This document shows positions 58,114-64,000 of a DNA stretch of 64,000 bases, one piece after another; positions within the stretch are counted from its first letter, which is position 1; every line of letters starts with the position of its first letter. The notes below the pieces were generated by a model. That model was not told the DNA's origin, did not search any database, and saw nothing but the letters and a program-made list of their open reading frames with translations. Position numbers and translations under genes: made by a program. Source of the DNA: Candidatus Tokpelaia sp. JSC189 (GTDB lineage Bacteria > Pseudomonadota > Alphaproteobacteria > Rhizobiales > Rhizobiaceae); contig QENA01000035.1 of assembly GCA_003331045.1 (NCBI GenBank), positions 1 through 64,000 on the forward strand, in the 5' to 3' direction.

Positions 58114-59514
58114 TCATTTTCCTTGACGCAACTGACCGATATCACGCAGCTTTCTCCCATGCATCAGATTGGCTTCGATCCTTTCCAGCGAAATCTCTTT
58201 TGTTTCCGGTACAAACCACCAGGTTACAGCAATAAACAGGGCATTGAGTACACCATACAGCCAAAATGTATTAGCTGCCCCCAGTGCATTAAGTAGCGAC
58301 AGGAATGTTGCGGCAAGAATCATATTGGACAGCCAATTGGTCGCTGTTGAAATGGTAATACCAAAATCCCGGCCTTTAAGCGGCTGGATTTCTGAACACA
58401 GAACCCAGATTAGAGGCCCTGCACTCATGGCAAATCCGGCAATGAACACCAGGAGCATTATAACTGAAAAATAACTTGCCCAAATCCCATCCAAATCAAG
58501 ATATAGCATTAGCCCCAATAAACCCATGGAAAATGCCATAACAGAAAAACCAAGCAGCAATGTCGGGCGCCTTCCCCAACGATCCACGACACCAATGGCA
58601 ATGAAAGTTGCCAATACATTAACCAGACCCACTACTACTGAACCCCACATCTGTTCTGCCGTGGTTGAAAATCCCGCCATTCCCATGATTCTGGGCGCAT
58701 AATACAAAACAATATTGATACCGGTGCACTGCTGCATAATCTGCAACAGAACACCAAGACCAACAGAACGGCGAAAATTGCTGTTCTCCCTGAAAAGAGA
58801 CCAGCCGCTTTGTTTGACCTGTAGACTCTGCTTGATTTCTTGCAGTTCGGTTATGACTTCCTGCTGTGTCAGGCGGATTTCTCCAAGTACCTGCTCCGCC
58901 TCCTGCCCACGTCCCTTGGATACAAGCCAGCGGGGACTGCGTGGGAGCGTTGCTACGCCTATAAACAAGAATACAGCAGGAATCACGACAATCCCCAACA
59001 TCCATCGCCATGCTTCATAATAGCTTAACAATGTATCGGAAACAAAAGCCGCCAACAGGCCGACTGTAATCAGAAGCTGGTAAAGTGAAATCATGCTGCC
59101 TCGGATTTTTTCCGGCGCAATTTCTGAAAGATAAAGAGGCGCAGCATAGGAAGCGATACCAACCGCAACACCAAGCAGAACGCGCGCCGCAATAAGAATT
59201 TCCACATTAGGTGTAAACGCACACAGAAACGAACCAATAACAAAAAGGACCGCTCCAACCAGAAGGCTGTATTTACGCCCTATATAATAAGAAAGTCCGC
59301 CGGCAAAAATCGCCCCGACTGCTGCTCCTAGCATCAGGGCTCCCATAACATGTTCCTGCATCCTATCCGACAATCTAAATTCTTCAGCGATAAATTGGAG
59401 CGCCCCAGAAATAACCCCCGTATCAAGTCCGAACAACAGGCCTGCAATAGCACCCAAAAAACCAACAACAGCAATCGTTCTCTTTTTCGATCTTGTATCA
59501 ATGTCCAATTTCAT
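58114..59514 (-). CDS. galP: GalP-like sugar/H+ symporter, downstream copy
   Basis: A 466-residue MFS sugar porter with twelve membrane segments. Signatures are GLLFGLDTGVISGALQFI, GRVxxG-type motif A YYIGRKYSLL, YLSEIAPEKIRGSMISLYQL, LPRSPRWLVSKGR, LLQIMQQCTGINIVLYYAP, DRWGRRPTLLLG, GPLIWVLCSEIQPLKGRDFG and the terminal PETKEISLE. As recalled, it is very close to enterobacterial GalP, closer than I would expect for a vertical alphaproteobacterial gene. This copy has only 37 bases of the original upstream sequence (59515-59551), so it may depend on read-through from the upstream copy. Confidence 0.92.
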   Translation of the reverse strand: MKLDIDTRSKKRTIAVVGFLGAIAGLLFGLDTGVISGALQFIAEEFRLSDRMQEHVMGALMLGAAVGAIFAGGLSYYIGRKYSLLVGAVLFVIGSFLCAFTPNVEILIAARVLLGVAVGIASYAAPLYLSEIAPEKIRGSMISLYQLLITVGLLAAFVSDTLLSYYEAWRWMLGIVVIPAVFLFIGVATLPRSPRWLVSKGRGQEAEQVLGEIRLTQQEVITELQEIKQSLQVKQSGWSLFRENSNFRRSVGLGVLLQIMQQCTGINIVLYYAPRIMGMAGFSTTAEQMWGSVVVGLVNVLATFIAIGVVDRWGRRPTLLLGFSVMAFSMGLLGLMLYLDLDGIWASYFSVIMLLVFIAGFAMSAGPLIWVLCSEIQPLKGRDFGITISTATNWLSNMILAATFLSLLNALGAANTFWLYGVLNALFIAVTWWFVPETKEISLERIEANLMHGRKLRDIGQLRQGK

Positions 59515-59522
59515 TTCCTCCC

Positions 59523-59551
59523 TTTTCCTTTTCTATTATTTTATAAGCAGA
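59523..59551. repeat. 29-bp direct repeat, copy B
   Basis: Middle copy of the repeat at 58037 and 61009, lying exactly at the junction of the two duplicated units. Confidence 0.9.
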
Positions 59552-59599
59552 CAGCCTGAAGCTGCGTTATCTCATTATACGAAACACTCATTATTGCCC

Positions 59600-61000
59600 T
59601 CATTTTCCTTGACGCAACTGACCGATATCACGCAGCTTTCTCCCATGCATCAGATTGGCTTCGATCCTTTCCAGCGAAATCTCTTTTGTTTCCGGTACAA
59701 ACCACCAGGTTACAGCAATAAACAGGGCATTGAGTACACCATACAGCCAAAATGTATTAGCTGCCCCCAGTGCATTAAGTAGCGACAGGAATGTTGCGGC
59801 AAGAATCATATTGGACAGCCAATTGGTCGCTGTTGAAATGGTAATACCAAAATCCCGGCCTTTAAGCGGCTGGATTTCTGAACACAGAACCCAGATTAGA
59901 GGCCCTGCACTCATGGCAAATCCGGCAATGAACACCAGGAGCATTATAACTGAAAAATAACTTGCCCAAATCCCATCCAAATCAAGATATAGCATTAGCC
60001 CCAATAAACCCATGGAAAATGCCATAACAGAAAAACCAAGCAGCAATGTCGGGCGCCTTCCCCAACGATCCACGACACCAATGGCAATGAAAGTTGCCAA
60101 TACATTAACCAGACCCACTACTACTGAACCCCACATCTGTTCTGCCGTGGTTGAAAATCCCGCCATTCCCATGATTCTGGGCGCATAATACAAAACAATA
60201 TTGATACCGGTGCACTGCTGCATAATCTGCAACAGAACACCAAGACCAACAGAACGGCGAAAATTGCTGTTCTCCCTGAAAAGAGACCAGCCGCTTTGTT
60301 TGACCTGTAGACTCTGCTTGATTTCTTGCAGTTCGGTTATGACTTCCTGCTGTGTCAGGCGGATTTCTCCAAGTACCTGCTCCGCCTCCTGCCCACGTCC
60401 CTTGGATACAAGCCAGCGGGGACTGCGTGGGAGCGTTGCTACGCCTATAAACAAGAATACAGCAGGAATCACGACAATCCCCAACATCCATCGCCATGCT
60501 TCATAATAGCTTAACAATGTATCGGAAACAAAAGCCGCCAACAGGCCGACTGTAATCAGAAGCTGGTAAAGTGAAATCATGCTGCCTCGGATTTTTTCCG
60601 GCGCAATTTCTGAAAGATAAAGAGGCGCAGCATAGGAAGCGATACCAACCGCAACACCAAGCAGAACGCGCGCCGCAATAAGAATTTCCACATTAGGTGT
60701 AAACGCACACAGAAACGAACCAATAACAAAAAGGACCGCTCCAACCAGAAGGCTGTATTTACGCCCTATATAATAAGAAAGTCCGCCGGCAAAAATCGCC
60801 CCGACTGCTGCTCCTAGCATCAGGGCTCCCATAACATGTTCCTGCATCCTATCCGACAATCTAAATTCTTCAGCGATAAATTGGAGCGCCCCAGAAATAA
60901 CCCCCGTATCAAGTCCGAACAACAGGCCTGCAATAGCACCCAAAAAACCAACAACAGCAATCGTTCTCTTTTTCGATCTTGTATCAATGTCCAATTTCAT
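59600..61000 (-). CDS. galP: GalP-like sugar/H+ symporter, upstream copy
   Basis: Identical in every residue to the product of 58114-59514. This copy keeps the native upstream region (61001-61154) shared divergently with dapB, with a GGGAGG ribosome site just before its start codon, so it is the likely original in regulatory terms. It would import galactose or glucose with protons. glk lies beyond the second copy, facing it, which suggests a small sugar-use locus. Extra dosage is the obvious effect of the duplication. Confidence 0.93.
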   Translation of the reverse strand: MKLDIDTRSKKRTIAVVGFLGAIAGLLFGLDTGVISGALQFIAEEFRLSDRMQEHVMGALMLGAAVGAIFAGGLSYYIGRKYSLLVGAVLFVIGSFLCAFTPNVEILIAARVLLGVAVGIASYAAPLYLSEIAPEKIRGSMISLYQLLITVGLLAAFVSDTLLSYYEAWRWMLGIVVIPAVFLFIGVATLPRSPRWLVSKGRGQEAEQVLGEIRLTQQEVITELQEIKQSLQVKQSGWSLFRENSNFRRSVGLGVLLQIMQQCTGINIVLYYAPRIMGMAGFSTTAEQMWGSVVVGLVNVLATFIAIGVVDRWGRRPTLLLGFSVMAFSMGLLGLMLYLDLDGIWASYFSVIMLLVFIAGFAMSAGPLIWVLCSEIQPLKGRDFGITISTATNWLSNMILAATFLSLLNALGAANTFWLYGVLNALFIAVTWWFVPETKEISLERIEANLMHGRKLRDIGQLRQGK

Positions 61001-61008
61001 TTCCTCCC

Positions 61009-61037
61009 TTTTCCTTTTCTATTATTTTATAAGCAGA
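61009..61037. repeat. 29-bp direct repeat, copy C
   Basis: Third copy of the repeat at 58037 and 59523, in the leader of the upstream transporter gene. Read on the minus strand it includes TATAAA, which may serve as a -10 box. Confidence 0.85.
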
Positions 61038-61154
61038 TTTTAATTCAGAAAAAGAAAAATTTTTATAAAAAAAATACAGTTGCTGCTTAAAAATATTTTG
61101 TCCATCAATCAGTTATTGATAATATGATATATAGACATACAGGAGAGAAATATC

Positions 61155-61961
61155 ATGCGTCTTGCAGTTGTTGGCGCCAGCGGGCGCATGGGGCGAGAAC
61201 TTATCCGCGCAGTTGCACAAACAGATGGCGTTAAGCTTGCCGCAGCCATTGATCGTAAAGGGTCTGAATGGCTAGGAAAAGATGCCGGTGCATTAGCTGG
61301 TATTGAATCGCTTGGCATCAAGGTCACAGAGGACATCCCCTCTGCTTTTGCCAGAATTGACGGCATTCTGGATTTTACAAGGCCAGAGGCCAGTGTTGCT
61401 TATGCCAATCATGCGGCACGGGTACATATTGTCCATATCATTGGCACAACCGGTTTTTCCCAAGCGGATGAAGAAAAAATAGCGGCGGCGGCACATCAGG
61501 CAACAATTGTCAAATCCGGTAACATGAGTCTTGGCGTCAACCTGCTTGCTGGATTGGCCAAAAATGCGGCCCAGACTCTCGGTCCCGAAGATTTTGATAT
61601 TGAAATCCTTGAAATGCATCACCGTCGTAAGGTAGATACCCCCTCAGGCACAGCACTACTGCTCGGAGGCGCGGTAGCAAAGGGCCTTAAAACTGACCTT
61701 GCGAAAAAAAGTATCTACAGTCGTGATGGGCATATCGGTCCACGAGAAAAAGGTCCAATCGGCTTTGCCTCTTTGCGTGGCGGGACAGTTGTAGGCGAAC
61801 ATTCTGTCATCTTTGCTGGAAAAGATGAGCGCATCATTCTTTCTCATATTGCCGAGAACAGATCAATTTTTGCATATGGTGCCATCAAGGCCGCTTTCTG
61901 GGCCAAAAGCAAACCGCATGGCCTTTACTCCATGCTGGATGTACTCAATATGGCTGATTAA
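61155..61961 (+). CDS. dapB: 4-hydroxy-tetrahydrodipicolinate reductase
   Basis: DapB makes tetrahydrodipicolinate in the lysine/meso-DAP pathway, using NAD(P)H. The nucleotide loop is [15 protein letters not shown]; the catalytic segment is [19 protein letters not shown] with H155, H156 and K159; [14 protein letters not shown] and [14 protein letters not shown] are typical. The 268-residue protein starts at ATG 61155 behind AGGAGAG. Its product feeds MurE. gpmA follows after 48 bases, an order seen in related genomes. Confidence 0.95.
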   Translation: MRLAVVGASGRMGRELIRAVAQTDGVKLAAAIDRKGSEWLGKDAGALAGIESLGIKVTEDIPSAFARIDGILDFTRPEASVAYANHAARVHIVHIIGTTGFSQADEEKIAAAAHQATIVKSGNMSLGVNLLAGLAKNAAQTLGPEDFDIEILEMHHRRKVDTPSGTALLLGGAVAKGLKTDLAKKSIYSRDGHIGPREKGPIGFASLRGGTVVGEHSVIFAGKDERIILSHIAENRSIFAYGAIKAAFWAKSKPHGLYSMLDVLNMAD

Positions 61962-62009
61962 AATACGAAAATAACCGATGTAAATATATTTAATAGGAGA
62001 TGATTAACA

Positions 62010-62630
62010 GTGACACGTACGCTCGTTCTTGTTCGCCACGGTCAAAGTGAATGGAATCTAAAAAATCTTTTTACTGGCTGGCGTGACCCAGACCTGACAG
62101 ATCAAGGTCATAAAGAAGCGATCTCAGCTGGCAAAAAACTTAAGATCGAGGGGTTGAAATTCGATATCGCCTATACTTCTGCTCTGCAGCGGGCACAAGC
62201 CACATGCCAGCATATCTTTGATGAAATGGGCCACTCAAACTTCGAAACCATCAGAGATCAGGCTTTGAATGAACGCGATTATGGTGACCTGTCAGGTCTA
62301 AACAAGGATGATGCGCGCAAAAAATGGGGAGAGGAGCAGGTTTATATCTGGCGGCGCTCCTACGATATCTCTCCTCCCGGCGGTGAAAGCCTGCGGGATA
62401 CTGGCGCACGAGTATGGCCCTATTATATAAACACCATCCAGCCACATGTGCTGCGGAGTGAAACTGTCCTAGTAGTAGCACACGGCAATTCTCTGCGCGC
62501 ACTTATCATGGCACTGGAAGGACTAAGCAGCGAGGAAATTATCAGGCAGGAGCTACCAACCGGCATTCCGATCATTTATCGACTCAACGCTGACTCAACA
62601 ATCGCTAGCAAGAAGATTCTGGAAAGCTGA
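62010..62630 (+). CDS. gpmA: 2,3-bisphosphoglycerate-dependent phosphoglycerate mutase
   Basis: GpmA interconverts 3- and 2-phosphoglycerate in glycolysis. The phosphohistidine motif is [20 protein letters not shown] with H10; further motifs are [46 protein letters not shown] and [10 protein letters not shown] with the second active-site His. The 206-residue length is the short form common in alphaproteobacteria. The start is GTG 62010 with AGGAG upstream. Confidence 0.95.
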   Translation: MTRTLVLVRHGQSEWNLKNLFTGWRDPDLTDQGHKEAISAGKKLKIEGLKFDIAYTSALQRAQATCQHIFDEMGHSNFETIRDQALNERDYGDLSGLNKDDARKKWGEEQVYIWRRSYDISPPGGESLRDTGARVWPYYINTIQPHVLRSETVLVVAHGNSLRALIMALEGLSSEEIIRQELPTGIPIIYRLNADSTIASKKILES

Positions 62631-62750
62631 TAAACCCCCTATTATCAATGATAAGAAGGCCAGTGGTGGAGCGGTATTTTTTGAATTTCCTGCTATCTGT
62701 CATGAATTACAATTGACATGAACCACTTATCAGTTTAGGTGGAGCGCGCT

Positions 62751-62836
62751 GCCCAGATGGCGGAATTGGTAGACGCGCAGGTTTCAGGTATCTGTGCCGC
62801 AAGGGTGTGGAGGTTCGAGTCCTCTTCTGGGCACCA
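62751..62836 (+). tRNA. tRNA-Leu (CAG)
   Basis: Class II tRNA, 86 nt with encoded CCA. The acceptor GCCCAGA (62751-62757) pairs with TCTGGGC (62826-62832); discriminator A. The anticodon loop TTCAGGT gives CAG, reading CUG. D arm TGGCGGAATTGGTAGACGCG and T arm AGGTTCGAGTCCT are standard. A decayed integrase gene begins 70 bases downstream, so this tRNA probably served as a phage or island attachment site. Confidence 0.94.
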
Positions 62837-62905
62837 TTCATCATTTTATGATAGAATCAATTGTTTCTATTGACTTAATTTTCAGGTGCGGGAGAAATTC
62901 ATTGA

Positions 62906-63385
62906 TTATTCTTTTTTGTAATTTTTAAATAACGTCTTTTGCGCTACGGTTCCATGGGCGTTCGCGGCTCTGGTTGCGCTTATCTTGCCTAGACCATGTG
63001 CTGATTTTTTTATTCCGGTAGTCTTGCAAACTTCTTCTGAAAGAATTACCGAGAACGTGAATTCTATGCGAAATATTACAGAATCTACAGCCCATTTGAA
63101 TAATCTATTCATAGCCTTCAAAAAGTTACCTACCTATGCAGGTGGTTACCATCATTGCATCCCTGCCGGCAATAATAATTTTTCATGCTAACGGCGCGTA
63201 GCTGGTGACAAATCAATCCAATCAGAACTTTTTTGGTATTGTTTAATCAGCCATTTCAACGTGCTGTTTTTTATTGTCTTTGGCTGTTTCTTTTCCCCAT
63301 TGATAGCTGCATAATAGATTTTTCTAAATTCAGGAATGCCCATAGTAGTCCGTGAATGCGTGGATACGGATACGCACGTACCATT
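62906..63385 (-). pseudogene. decayed phage-type tyrosine integrase gene
   Basis: Reading the minus strand, three pieces match alphaproteobacterial phage integrases in order. First WYVRIRIHAF (about 63382). Then, from 63343 to a stop at 63188, GIPEFRKIYYAAINGEKK and LKWLIKQYQKSSDWIDLSPA, the N-terminal SAM-like core-binding part. Last, 63121-62906, FLKAMNRLFKWAVDSV joined directly to KTTGIKKSAHGLGKISATRA and ANAHGTVAQ, the C-terminal part. Most of the catalytic domain between is deleted, and the HxLR motif reads HGLG. The gene is dead. It ends 69 bases from tRNA-Leu. Confidence 0.85.
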
Positions 63386-64000
63386 TGATATTACCGTGCT
63401 ATCTCACGCTATAGATTTATGGAGGTCTGAGGCGTGGCATACTTCTGCATTTAATGGAGAATCAGTCTCCAGAAAAGATATAGAAAAACGATAAGTTTTC
63501 CTATATCCATCATAAAACTGAAATGTATTATCCTTGACGCGAAAGGATAAAGTATTTCTCGATGCATCACCACCCATGTCTTCAACAGGATTCTTCTTCT
63601 CCACTTCGAAAATCTCAAGCAGAGACCAGCATTTGCCGCTATGGCGCTGATAGCCAGAACCGTGATTTGATATCATCACCATTTAGAATCCCTTCAACCC
63701 CATCCATTTCTACCACTACTTCTTATCCACGATCTGAAGATATTGCTGCCCAAAAAAGCTTCTGCAGTTTATCTGTCAAAGAATACTGTACTGCAAGGCA
63801 AGATAAAATATTGCAGTAAATCAGCTATTTTCAAACATGACATATTATGAATATGTAAAGAGATAATAGGGCGAATCCATGATGGAAAAGGCAGCTTTAT
63901 ACATTAAAGGTTGCATTTTCTCTTTTATTTACACATTTTCTAGACCCAAAGATAATTCCATATATATCAGAAATAAATAATTCAATACAGAGAAAATCTA
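63386..64000. other. unassigned region after the integrase relic
   Basis: The region contains broken frames only. The longest is a 92-codon one on the minus strand (63404-63682) that includes KCWSLLEIFEVEKK and YRKTYRFSISFLE; it has no family I can name with confidence. Given its place behind an integrase relic at a tRNA, it may be the remains of island cargo. The last 180 bases are AT-rich and show nothing. Confidence 0.4.

Larger units (their letters stand above)
58037..61008. repeat. exact tandem duplication of a 1,486-bp unit
   Basis: Unit 1 is 58037-59522 and unit 2 is 59523-61008, at an offset of exactly 1,486 bases. Both encode identical 466-residue proteins, and the translations of the opposite-strand frames inside are identical too, so the copies look the same at the DNA level. 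Bases differ immediately outside (A at 58036 against C at 59522) and after the third 29-bp repeat. Each unit holds one complete gene. Confidence 0.95.

Noticed and set aside
63404-63700. Weak likeness of the frame at 63404-63682, with an adjoining frame, to the C-terminal part of TssM/IcmF (type VI secretion)
   Set aside because: Only a scattered pattern (dG, fW, W-x-LL-x-f) fits, it needs a frameshift, and no other type VI gene is in view.

Overview
The window is a stretch of an alphaproteobacterial chromosome of the Hyphomicrobiales (Rhizobiales) type. I infer this from the RsmH, FtsZ, DnaX and RluB sequences, the ArsR-methyltransferase/metF pair, the paired M16 peptidases and the pmbA-cysQ-(DUF4170)-DUF374-waaA-lpxK order. 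The AT-leaning sequence, long spacers and several decayed genes suggest a host-associated lineage undergoing genome reduction, perhaps near Bartonellaceae. That placement is inference, not a database result.

Layout. 1-2214: a methionine-cycle pair (ArsR-type regulator/methyltransferase and metF) behind a perfect 20-bp palindrome. 3272-3668: RNase P RNA. 3998-22618: the division and cell-wall (dcw) cluster rsmH-ftsL-ftsI-murE-murF-mraY-murD-ftsW-murG-murC-murB-ddl-ftsQ-ftsA-ftsZ, then lpxC, bamD, recN and ligA to 28653. 29296-32830: SRP RNA, dnaX, ybaB and an MFS transporter, with recR missing from its usual place. 33100-34156: rpmA and rplU, then tRNA-Ser(CGA). 35079-45643, minus strand: a long run from rluB through rsmD, two M16 peptidases, pmbA, a CysQ-like phosphatase, a decayed DUF4170 gene, a DUF374 acyltransferase, waaA and lpxK. 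45718-52677: tadA, a broken sirtuin gene, gyrB, and a lone thiC behind a degenerate TPP riboswitch. 53391-57984: a GST, broken queG, an SDR protein, broken mepA, and glk. 58037-61037: an exact tandem duplication of a GalP-like sugar transporter gene. 61155-62836: dapB, gpmA and tRNA-Leu(CAG). The tRNA is followed by the ruins of a phage integrase, which marks an old insertion site.

How it works together. Most of the window supplies peptidoglycan precursors (MurA-product onward: MurB-F, Ddl, MraY, MurG, DapB for meso-DAP), the divisome (FtsL, I, W, Q, A, Z) and the outer membrane (LpxC, LpxK, WaaA, DUF374, BamD). GalP plus glucokinase give a non-PTS route for hexose uptake and phosphorylation feeding glycolysis (GpmA). 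Reading-frame breaks are clear in cobB, queG, mepA, the DUF4170 gene and the integrase, and a possible mraZ relic lies before rsmH.

I did not find a convincing new multi-gene system. The most notable items are the exact galP duplication flanked by three 29-bp repeats, the integrase relic at tRNA-Leu, a 12-nt poly-C tract inside rluB, the altered thiC riboswitch, and a 90-bp dispersed repeat that looks like the end of a lost coding gene.
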